Source: Bacteroidales bacterium OttesenSCG-928-M11 (GTDB taxonomy: Bacteria > Bacteroidota > Bacteroidia > Bacteroidales > Azobacteroidaceae). Taken from it: 43,556 nucleotides of DNA. The notes beneath the pieces are model-generated. The model was not told the origin of the DNA. It saw only the letters and a program-made list of their open reading frames with translations, and made no database searches. Position numbers and translations under genes: made by a program. Positions within the stretch are counted from its first letter, which is position 1; each line of letters starts with the position of its first letter. The stretch lies in contig JAJDGO010000009.1 in the NCBI GenBank assembly GCA_030265685.1, forward strand, positions 1-43,556, read 5' to 3'. Positions 9,224 to 16,153 of this stretch are shown here, in pieces.

Positions 9224-12115
9224 TCAACGATTACACATCTCGCGAAAATCGCAATACTCGCAAGTAGAGCGAATATCGGTTTGGCAAAACGAACCACAAG
9301 GATCAAACAGTTGCGATAGAAGTGTTTTTAGTTCATCTTCGAACTCTAAATATAAATTACGGAAATCTTCTATTGGGGACTTATTGTAAGAAATAACCGG
9401 AGAGTAGTTTTCTTGTGCAGCATTTTGCAAATAAATAAGGGCAGGAATAACCGGAACTGCGACATTCTTCTCAGCAATAAATAATGTTGCATAAACAAAA
9501 GTTTGAAAAACATGAGGAGCACGTTTGTCTTTTTGTTCGAAAAGTTCGGCAATTGTTTTGTAGTTTTTGGCCGAGCCGCTGCTTTTATAGTCGACAATAT
9601 AAAACTTACCTTCTTTCTCTTCAAGTCTATCAATAATACCTCCTACTTTAACTTGTGTGGCTTCTTGGTCAAAACTCATCGGAGAATCTAACCAATATTC
9701 AAGTCCATGAATAGTAAACGGAGCGCGTTGCTTATCAAGATTCACAAGTCGCTTTATCAGATGGCAAATAATCTTGTGTTTTATCAACTGCTGCCCGTCA
9801 AAGTCTTCCATGCTTACCGTTTCTTTCTTAAAAAATTCGCAAGCAAAAGCACGAGTAACCAATTTTTCGATCAAATGCGGAGCTGTAAGATAAGGCTCTA
9901 AATGCTGAACTTGCACTTCAAAAGCATTGAATCGTTTCTGAGACTCAGGGATATGCCCTATCTGTTTGTATAATAATTCGGCAGCACGGTGAAAGATGGT
10001 TCCGAAGACTGAGTTATCCAACTCGTCAGACATTTCGTTGGGTGCTTTAATACCTTGAATATACTGCTGATAAAACTTAAACGAACAGGAAATATAGGTA
10101 TTTAGGGCAGTAGGAGATAATACTTTGGCATCCGGATTTACAGACAAATCAAACAATCGGTGTATTTTATCCATAATATCCTTGTCTTTGGGGACTGAGA
10201 TTGATTGTCCTTGCCAAGGCTGCACATCTGCTTTCAGAGTAAAGCGTTTTATTTGCTGTTGTAGTTGTGGTTCTATGAGCATTTGGAGAAGAAACCGGCT
10301 AATTTCTGCCTTTCCGGTTTGTGTTTTATCTGTATTGTAGACCAAAGTAATTGTTTCGGCGCGTTGTATTAAGCGATAAAAATAATAAGCATAAATAGCA
10401 TCTTGATGATCAAGCGTACTAAGTCCGAAATGTTTACGTAAAAATTCCGGGATAAACGAATTATCGCTGCTTCCTCCGGGCATAAACCCTTCGTTAGTAC
10501 TAAGCATTAACAGATGGCGAAAATCCAAAGTCCGAGTTTCTAATACTCCCATTATTTGCAATCCTTTGACCGGCTCGCCATGAAAAGGGATCTTAACCGT
10601 CGAAAGTAGCTTTTTTATCAGTCGTAAGAAAGTAATTTTTTCTATTTCCCAGTTCTCTGTTGTCAATAAACCATAAAGACGATTCAAAACTTGAAAGGAA
10701 CGAAAAATAGATTCGTTGTACAAATCTTTATAAGGATCGGCAAACGACTGCTCTTCTCCAAAAAGAAAACCCAACTGTTGAACTATTGTCAACAGATATT
10801 TTGCCAACATCTCGGGAGTATCGGCGTAAGAAAAAAGCAACTCGCTTCGCAATACTTTTATATCCGGGAAAAAGACATTGTTTTTCAGTATCTCTTGTTC
10901 CACTTCTTTGGCTTCGGGGAAGAGTAGTTGTGTATAGGGGTGGCGCAATACGGGCAATACGAAACGATAACGATAGGTTTTAGACGACTGAAGGTATCCT
11001 ACGGTTTGCATTTCCGTAAGAGCCGACAGAAAACTACTTATCGGCGTTTGAGTGATGGGAAAACCCATCGTAATATTAATATCTTTTACTTTATCCGAAG
11101 GGATAGAATGCATAACGGTAGGTAATATCCCCTCGTTGCATAAAACAATTGCCGTATCCGGATTGGAGAAAGATTCTTGTTTCCGAAGCGAATCTATCCA
11201 AGTTGGGATGATAGATGCCTGTCCTGTTTCGGAAGGTGAGGCAGCAAATGTAATCTGTTTCGGAAAACTTAAGAAAGAATCAAAAACATCTGCGTCTAAA
11301 GCCGAACCAAAACGGCGTATATTTTTCTTAATAAAGCGTCCGGCTTCGGTATTAATATAATACTTGTCGTAATCCCAATAAAAAACCGAACGATCTTTGA
11401 GTCGAACAAAAATTTCTTCTTCGCATTTATTCAGAACATTAAAGCCTACGAAGGCATAGTTTTCGTCGCGAAACAAAATTTCCTCGCTTTCAACCACCGA
11501 TCGCATCAACATTCCCGAGTAAGCTATCTGTTTATTTCGGAGACGTTGTTGAAATTCTTGATAAACTTCGCCCAAAATGTTCCAAATGTTCCAAAAAGCA
11601 TTTTTCAAAGGAGTATCTCCTTGAAAAGAAAGAGCAAATCTTTGTTGCAAAGCTTCCAATTGTTCCGGAGAAAGATGACTAAAATCGTCTTTAAGTTGAT
11701 CTAGATCTTGTAAATTACTGAATAATAAATGAGGATTAACTAAGTTTTTATCAATGTCATTAAAATCATTAAGTAGTACTTCTCCAAAAAAGAAAAACTC
11801 ATCGAGAGTTTCCGAACTGGGCGAAGAAGCGTATTTGTTGTACACCTTTATATAAGCTTGGTAAAGCTCTCCTATTAATAAAATAGAATCTCCTTTTCGT
11901 ATGTCGGTTACTTGTTCAAAGATAGAATCTATCGAACTGTATTTGGGTGCCCATAAAGGTTTCTGTACGTATCGAGAAAGACAATTATTGAAGAACAAAC
12001 TTGCCCTGATACTGGGGAAAACTACATTTACTTTAGACAAGTCTGTGCCAAACCGACCAATCAAGTCTTTGGCAACCAAACTCAAGAAAGTATTATTCCA
12101 ACAATTATCTTTCAT
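9224..12115 (-). CDS. AddB-like PD-(D/E)XK nuclease (helicase-nuclease subunit)
   Basis: Large subunit resembling AddB/RecC of the double-strand-break end-processing complex. The C-terminal third is a PD-(D/E)XK nuclease: VGGIIDR followed by IVDYKSSG. An iron-staple pattern is visible: one Cys in YISCSFKFY (about residue 690) and a C-terminal CEYCDFREMC, i.e. CX2CX5C, as in AddB, which implies a 4Fe-4S cluster. The N-terminal region (VVFPSIRASLFFNN) is a degenerate helicase-like domain with no clear Walker A. Length (963) fits. It is transcribed after the DUF3127 gene (10-bp gap). Its presumed AddA partner is 6.5 kb away at 18637-21801 rather than adjacent. Confidence 0.85.
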   Translation of the reverse strand: MKDNCWNNTFLSLVAKDLIGRFGTDLSKVNVVFPSIRASLFFNNCLSRYVQKPLWAPKYSSIDSIFEQVTDIRKGDSILLIGELYQAYIKVYNKYASSPSSETLDEFFFFGEVLLNDFNDIDKNLVNPHLLFSNLQDLDQLKDDFSHLSPEQLEALQQRFALSFQGDTPLKNAFWNIWNILGEVYQEFQQRLRNKQIAYSGMLMRSVVESEEILFRDENYAFVGFNVLNKCEEEIFVRLKDRSVFYWDYDKYYINTEAGRFIKKNIRRFGSALDADVFDSFLSFPKQITFAASPSETGQASIIPTWIDSLRKQESFSNPDTAIVLCNEGILPTVMHSIPSDKVKDINITMGFPITQTPISSFLSALTEMQTVGYLQSSKTYRYRFVLPVLRHPYTQLLFPEAKEVEQEILKNNVFFPDIKVLRSELLFSYADTPEMLAKYLLTIVQQLGFLFGEEQSFADPYKDLYNESIFRSFQVLNRLYGLLTTENWEIEKITFLRLIKKLLSTVKIPFHGEPVKGLQIMGVLETRTLDFRHLLMLSTNEGFMPGGSSDNSFIPEFLRKHFGLSTLDHQDAIYAYYFYRLIQRAETITLVYNTDKTQTGKAEISRFLLQMLIEPQLQQQIKRFTLKADVQPWQGQSISVPKDKDIMDKIHRLFDLSVNPDAKVLSPTALNTYISCSFKFYQQYIQGIKAPNEMSDELDNSVFGTIFHRAAELLYKQIGHIPESQKRFNAFEVQVQHLEPYLTAPHLIEKLVTRAFACEFFKKETVSMEDFDGQQLIKHKIICHLIKRLVNLDKQRAPFTIHGLEYWLDSPMSFDQEATQVKVGGIIDRLEEKEGKFYIVDYKSSGSAKNYKTIAELFEQKDKRAPHVFQTFVYATLFIAEKNVAVPVIPALIYLQNAAQENYSPVISYNKSPIEDFRNLYLEFEDELKTLLSQLFDPCGSFCQTDIRSTCEYCDFREMCNR

Positions 12116-12125
12116 TTATCAACGA

Positions 12126-12509
12126 TCAGAAAGGCATATCATCGCTCCAGTTGTTTTGCTGTGGTTCGAGCGGAGGCTCCGGCATAGCATAACTATCAAA
12201 AGAAGGTGGTCCGGAAGTAACCGGAACTTGCGCATTGTTCTTTGCTCCGGCAAGTTCTATCTTCCATGCTTTGACATCAGTATACCAACGACCGTTGTAT
12301 TCTCTGCTTTCAATATCAAAATCAACTACCAGATTTTTTTCAAGTTGTAAAATAGATGGATCGGCTTTGTCTCCCCAGACGCTTACACAGATTTTCTTAG
12401 GATACTGCCCATCTGTTTCTAATATTAAACTTTGCTTTTTCCATTCTCCGTTTTTACCCATTCCTTTTTCAAGTGGAAGTATTTGTACCAACTTAGCTGT
12501 TATTTGCAT
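12126..12509 (-). CDS. DUF3127 protein with SSB-like C-terminal acidic tail
   Basis: 127-residue protein of a Bacteroidetes family of unknown function. Residues 1-95 (MQITAKLVQILPLEKG, then KKICVSVWGDKAD, DFDIESREYNGRWYTDVKAW) read like a small beta-barrel of OB type. A Pro/Gln-rich linker (about 96-120) follows, and the last residues are WSDDMPF. This layout, beta-barrel plus disordered linker plus D-D-(I/M/L)-P-F, copies bacterial SSB, whose tail DDIPF docks repair proteins. It lies 10 bp upstream of the AddB-like gene, supporting a DNA-repair role; that role is inference. A TACCTTTG promoter precedes it at 12556. Confidence 0.85.
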   Translation of the reverse strand: MQITAKLVQILPLEKGMGKNGEWKKQSLILETDGQYPKKICVSVWGDKADPSILQLEKNLVVDFDIESREYNGRWYTDVKAWKIELAGAKNNAQVPVTSGPPSFDSYAMPEPPLEPQQNNWSDDMPF

Positions 12510-12555
12510 CGATTTTTGAACTATTTATTTTTACTACTTGTTTATACATCGAACG

Positions 12556-12563
12556 CAAAGGTA
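12556..12563 (-). promoter_or_regulatory. -7 promoter element of the DUF3127-AddB operon
   Basis: TACCTTTG on the minus strand, an exact TAnnTTTG match, 46 bp upstream of the DUF3127 start. The divergent YegP gene starts 51 bp on the other side. Confidence 0.55.
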
Positions 12564-12614
12564 CGAAAATTAGATCAACCGAACCTATTTATTTATCCAA
12601 AACCTAGAAGAACT

Positions 12615-12974
12615 ATGAGTAAAAAAAGCCGATTCGAGATCATTTTAAGAGCCGATGGCAAGTATCAATTTTGTTTAATTGCTCCAAATAATAAAGTATT
12701 GTTGACAAGCGAAAGCTATAAGCTTATAACAGGATGCAAGAATGGCATCAAGTCTGTACAAAGAAATTCAACCAAAGAAAAGAATTATTGCCGATTTGAA
12801 ACTAAAACCGGTGTCGGGTTCTACTTTGTTTTAAAATCGCCAAACGGACAAGTAATCGGAACTAGTCAAATTTATGCAAGCAAAGCAACAAGAGAAAATG
12901 GAATAGAAGCGGTGAAAGAGTTTGCTTCAAAGGCAGAATTTGAAGACTCGAACGAGAATCGAGCAGCAAAATAA
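12615..12974 (+). CDS. YegP family protein (two DUF1508 repeats)
   Basis: 119-residue protein made of two tandem DUF1508 modules of about 50 residues. The first starts SRFEIILRADGKYQFCLIAPNNKVLLTSE, with the repeat echoed by CRFETKTGVGFYFVLKSPNGQVIGTSQ. Each ends with a helix (NGIKSVQRN, NGIEAVKEF). Function is unknown in the family. The start at 12615 (MSKKSRFE) is the homology boundary; the longer open frame upstream runs antisense through the DUF3127 gene and is not credible. The C-terminal tail is short and charged. The gene stands alone, followed by repeat array B. Confidence 0.9.
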   Translation: MSKKSRFEIILRADGKYQFCLIAPNNKVLLTSESYKLITGCKNGIKSVQRNSTKEKNYCRFETKTGVGFYFVLKSPNGQVIGTSQIYASKATRENGIEAVKEFASKAEFEDSNENRAAK

Positions 12975-13073
12975 GCTTCCTTTCTTCTGATAAACCCTTA
13001 TTCTTCAGAAAAGATTCCGGCATCCGAAAATAAGACCTAAGTAGTTCATACACATCCCCTTTCAACTTACTAA

Positions 13074-13160
13074 AAGTTCTAGTATCTTTTGAAAGTTTTC
13101 TGTACAGAAAAGTTTAAAGAAATACTAGAACTTGCAGCAAGTTATACTATAAGATCAATC
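13074..13160. repeat. 22-bp-phased repeat array B forming a 60-bp symmetric hairpin
   Basis: Occupies the 313-bp gap between YegP and tsaE. Perfect 12-bp arms AAGTTCTAGTAT (13074-13085) and ATACTAGAACTT (13122-13133) are centred exactly on the palindrome TTTTCTGTACAGAAAA (13096-13111): all three share the centre 13103.5. Units begin at 13074, 13096, 13118 and about 13139, about 22 bp apart. AACTTGCAGCAAGTT (13129-13143) matches the array at 23027. The rest of the gap (12975-13073, 13161-13254) holds no gene I can see. Confidence 0.85.
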
Positions 13161-13254
13161 ACTATATAGCTTAATAATTAAAAGTATATTGAGTAAGCCG
13201 GGAAATAACACAAAAAGTTTAATCCGGTTCGTTGCTTGGACGAAAGAAATTCAT

Positions 13255-13262
13255 TACTTTTG
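13255..13262 (+). promoter_or_regulatory. tsaE promoter (-7 element)
   Basis: TACTTTTG matches TAnnTTTG; a TTG at 13232-13234 gives a -33 element with 20-bp spacing, the expected range. The start codon follows 25 bp later. Confidence 0.6.
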
Positions 13263-13287
13263 ATCCTCTTTTATTATATATACAGCT

Positions 13288-13704
13288 ATGAATACTCTTA
13301 CAATAGACAACTTAGATTTGATTAATCAAACGGCTCGCAAGTTTATTCAACAAATGGGAGACAATAAAATATTTGCATTCAACGGAAACATGGGTGCCGG
13401 GAAAACTACATTTATCAAAGCTATTTGCGAAGAACTTGGAGTTACCGATATGATCAACAGCCCTTCGTTTGCTATTATCAACGAGTATAGCTCAAACTCT
13501 TCCGGAGAACAAATATTTCATTTCGATTTTTATCGTATAGACGACATAGAAGAAGCTTATCAGATAGGAACTCCGGATTATTTTAGCTCCGGGTTTTTGT
13601 GTTTTATCGAATGGCCGGAAAGAATAATGCCCTTATTACCCAACGAAACCGTCTTCGTTCGTATTGACGAACAGGAAGACGGTAGTCGAATAGTTGCTTG
13701 GTAA
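13288..13704 (+). CDS. tsaE: tRNA threonylcarbamoyladenosine biosynthesis ATPase TsaE
   Basis: Small P-loop ATPase that works with TsaB, TsaC and TsaD to install t6A37 in ANN-decoding tRNAs; cytoplasmic. 138 residues, the usual size. Walker A is GNMGAGKTT (G33-T41). [11 protein letters not shown] and HFDFYRIDD follow the family pattern, as does FIEWPERI near the C-terminus. It is monocistronic on the plus strand, with a promoter at 13255. Its stop is only 2 bp from the stop of the convergent TonB receptor gene, and a strong hairpin (13648-13683) lies inside its last codons. Confidence 0.96.
   Translation: MNTLTIDNLDLINQTARKFIQQMGDNKIFAFNGNMGAGKTTFIKAICEELGVTDMINSPSFAIINEYSSNSSGEQIFHFDFYRIDDIEEAYQIGTPDYFSSGFLCFIEWPERIMPLLPNETVFVRIDEQEDGSRIVAW
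13648..13683. other. Strong hairpin in the 3' end of tsaE, possible bidirectional terminator
   Basis: ACCGTCTTC (13648-13656) pairs with GAAGACGGT (13675-13683), and inside it TTCGT pairs with ACGAA around an ATTG loop. It lies 21 bp before the tsaE stop, and the convergent TonB receptor gene ends 2 bp past that stop. No long T run follows, so classic intrinsic termination is not shown. Confidence 0.45.
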
Positions 13705-13706
13705 TA

Positions 13707-15956
13707 TTAGAACTTCGCCGTAATATTTGCCAAAAAGTTTATTCCGGCTTGCGGGAAATAATACTTTTCGCTATAAGAAATCAAGTTTCCGTCGTTTCCG
13801 GTGTACAAAGCTTCCCATACATAACCATTGGTTTCGTATTTTGTATCGAATAAGTTTTCTATCAAGACATTTACTCCAAATTCTTTCAATCCTTTTACTT
13901 TGAAGTTGTATCCTAAGCGTAGATTATTTACGAAATAAGAAGAGATAGAGCGGTCTTTACGCTCCGTATTGTCCAAGTATTGCTTACTTACGTAATTCGA
14001 ATGAAATCCGGCCGAGAAGTTTTTGTGATGAAAAAGGAAAAAACTATTGGCTATTAAATCCGGAGAGTAAGAAATCGTCGTAGTTCCATGATATATTTCT
14101 TGATGAGGAGAATAACCATCATCAACCGGAATATATTCTGTGTAATCTTTTATTTTATTTCGGCTGAATGTAAGGTTACCGTTCCACTTCAAACAAGGTA
14201 AAATTTCTACTCCGGCCATAAACTCGACACCGGTTCTATAACTATCCGGCACGTTTGAAGTTAATCCTTCGCCAATTTCGTTTACTTTTCCGGTCAAAAC
14301 CAACTGGTCTTTGTATTGCATATAGTAAAGATTGACACCTATCGACAAGCGGTTGGTTTGATATTTATAACCTAATTCGTAATCCATCAAACGTTCCGAA
14401 CTTGGGAAGTTATTTGCATCGGCATCTGTATAATTATTTCGATTAGGTTCTCGGTGCGCCATAGCAAAAGAAGCATAAACTGCCGATTTTTTGCTCATCT
14501 GGTAAAATAATCCGGCTTTGGGGTTGAAGAAATCGAAATTCTCATGAATATTTAATCGTTGCATTTCGCCATTAATCCTGTCCCATGTATCATTTTGTCC
14601 TTTTATTTTATAATCAATATGCCTATACTGAATATCCCCGTAAAGACTTAATGCATCGGTTAACTGATAGTTTGCCTTTAGATAAAGATTCATGTCCAAC
14701 TTCTTTCCTTTACTGTCGTAATACTCGTGATCGGGTCTGAAGTTTGGATTGTTTTCCAAGTGTTTTACCCAAATTACCCGGCCGAAATGCCCTCCGTCGT
14801 AATAATTTCCGCCTCCACCTAAGCTGGCATTTAGTTTATCTGCCTTGTAGTTAAGGGAGAAGATTGCACCTCCGAAGTAGTTGTCGAGATGTTTTTGACG
14901 CACAAGATCACTCTTTTCTACTTCTTCTCCATCGATGTAATAAGGAAGCAATCCGTATTCCTTTAAAGTTCTGTTTGCTTTATACTCTTCGTAGTACCCT
15001 TCTCCACGAGTATAATGCAAAGCTGCATTAAGACTTAGTCGAGAAGAAAAAGATTGCAACAAATGTAGTTGATAATGTGTCTGTTTATAATTATCTGTTT
15101 GATTTTTATAATAGATAGGTTTGCCATTTTCATCATCTCCCATGTAACCTAAATGGTTATATGTTCGGTTTCCGGCTTTCAAACTATCAGAAAGAACTCC
15201 ATCCCAAGCGTGGTATGTTTTTTCTTTTCCGCTAAAGGTTATAAACTTCACCAAAGTATTATCACCATAGTAGGCACCTTGTAGGAAATAAGATTTTAAA
15301 TCTACTTCGGCTCGATCGATGTATCCGTCGGAAGTGATCGAAGAAAGCCGAGTATCGAACGCCCATCTACCATTAATCAGTCCGGTTCCTGCTTTAAAAG
15401 TTACTTTCTGAGTATTAAACGAACCATATCCTGCATTAAATTCGCCGTAAGACTCGTTAGAGATGGCCTCAGTTTTCATATTTACGCTGGCTCCGAAAGC
15501 TCCGGCTCCGTTAGTTGAAGTACCAACTCCTCGCTGTATTTGTATATCTTGCAAAGAAGAAGCAAAGTCTGGAATATTTACCCAAAATACATCGTGCGAC
15601 TCGGCTTCGTTCATCGGGATTCCGTTGGATGTTATGTTAATTCTATTAGAATCAGTTCCCCTAATCCGAAACTTAGTGTACCCGATATTTGCTCCGGCAT
15701 CGGAAGTAGATACCACCGAAGGCGAAAGAGATAGTAAATAGGGTATATCCATACCCAAGTTGTACGACTTTATCTCTTGCTTATTTATATTAGAATAAGC
15801 AATAGGTGTCTTCTCCGTAGCACGAGTAGCAATAATATCTACTGTTTGTAGACGAAGAGAATTTAGACTGTCGTTTTCGATTAAGTAATCTTCGGCTCGA
15901 AGATTGTTACAGTAAGGTAGTAAACACAAGATTGTGTACAAAAAGACCTTTTTCAT
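13707..15956 (-). CDS. TonB-dependent outer-membrane receptor, probable thiamin transporter
   Basis: Outer-membrane gated barrel of 749 residues energised by TonB. A signal peptide (about residues 1-20) is followed by a short N-terminal extension, a plug domain (QTVDIIATRATEKTPIAYSNI, TKFRIRGTDSNRINITSNGIPMNE, IQIQRGVGTSTNGAGAFGASVN) and a barrel ending in the aromatic NFLANITAKF. Substrate is inferred from regulation: the leader is a TPP riboswitch (16016-16093), a hallmark of thiamin-transport receptors in Bacteroidetes (OMR1 type). No carboxypeptidase-like N-domain or SusD partner is present, which argues against polysaccharide uptake. No inner-membrane thiamin permease is adjacent. It converges with tsaE with 2 bp between stops. 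Confidence 0.88.
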   Translation of the reverse strand: MKKVFLYTILCLLPYCNNLRAEDYLIENDSLNSLRLQTVDIIATRATEKTPIAYSNINKQEIKSYNLGMDIPYLLSLSPSVVSTSDAGANIGYTKFRIRGTDSNRINITSNGIPMNEAESHDVFWVNIPDFASSLQDIQIQRGVGTSTNGAGAFGASVNMKTEAISNESYGEFNAGYGSFNTQKVTFKAGTGLINGRWAFDTRLSSITSDGYIDRAEVDLKSYFLQGAYYGDNTLVKFITFSGKEKTYHAWDGVLSDSLKAGNRTYNHLGYMGDDENGKPIYYKNQTDNYKQTHYQLHLLQSFSSRLSLNAALHYTRGEGYYEEYKANRTLKEYGLLPYYIDGEEVEKSDLVRQKHLDNYFGGAIFSLNYKADKLNASLGGGGNYYDGGHFGRVIWVKHLENNPNFRPDHEYYDSKGKKLDMNLYLKANYQLTDALSLYGDIQYRHIDYKIKGQNDTWDRINGEMQRLNIHENFDFFNPKAGLFYQMSKKSAVYASFAMAHREPNRNNYTDADANNFPSSERLMDYELGYKYQTNRLSIGVNLYYMQYKDQLVLTGKVNEIGEGLTSNVPDSYRTGVEFMAGVEILPCLKWNGNLTFSRNKIKDYTEYIPVDDGYSPHQEIYHGTTTISYSPDLIANSFFLFHHKNFSAGFHSNYVSKQYLDNTERKDRSISSYFVNNLRLGYNFKVKGLKEFGVNVLIENLFDTKYETNGYVWEALYTGNDGNLISYSEKYYFPQAGINFLANITAKF

Positions 15957-16015
15957 TGTTTTTTTTATTTAATTGTTCAACAAAAAAGGGGAATAATGAG
16001 ATATGAATAATGCCT

Positions 16016-16093
16016 ATCTTTGTCCCTCCGCAGATATTAATCCGTTCAGGTTCAAAGGGTATGATCTCAGCCCGTAAGGGCACCCCTAAAGAT
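16016..16093 (-). ncRNA. TPP riboswitch (THI element)
   Basis: The minus strand has the aptamer landmarks in order: P1 strand ATCTTT (16093-16088), GGGGTGCC, GGCTGAGATCATACCC, TTTGAACCTGAAC, GGATTAATATCTGCGGAGGGA split across the three-way junction, and the P1 partner AAAGAT (16021-16016). It begins about 8 nt after the -7 element and ends 59 nt before the TonB receptor ATG. The AAAGAT P1 strand can alternatively pair with ATATCT (15999-16004), a candidate switching hairpin followed by CCCCTTTTTT at 15983-15992. High thiamin pyrophosphate should repress the receptor. The mechanism (termination or translation) is unproven. Confidence 0.93.
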
Positions 16094-16100
16094 TTCGGCA

Positions 16101-16108
16101 CAAAGGTA
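16101..16108 (-). promoter_or_regulatory. Promoter of the TPP-riboswitch/TonB receptor transcript
   Basis: TACCTTTG on the minus strand, an exact TAnnTTTG match. The predicted start near 16096 falls just before the aptamer P1 strand at 16093, so promoter and riboswitch support each other. Confidence 0.65.
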
Positions 16109-16128
16109 ATACTTTTACTTGGAAATAT

Positions 16129-16136
16129 TACCTTTG
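16129..16136 (+). promoter_or_regulatory. Promoter of the DUF5686 gene
   Basis: TACCTTTG, exact TAnnTTTG, 17 bp upstream of the ATG at 16154. It sits 20 bp from the divergent promoter at 16101-16108, so the two polymerase footprints would overlap. Confidence 0.6.
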
Positions 16137-16153
16137 CAACAAATTATACTGTC

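Noticed and set aside
9503..11360. Series of 60-100 codon plus-strand frames inside the AddB-like gene
   Set aside because: Shadows of a real 963-codon gene on the other strand, with no recognisable domains.
12432..12614. N-terminal extension of the YegP frame
   Set aside because: It is antisense to the DUF3127 gene and lies upstream of the family homology start.
15907..16101. Minus-strand 64-codon frame over the TonB receptor leader
   Set aside because: It is the translated TPP aptamer and leader; riboswitch evidence explains the conservation.
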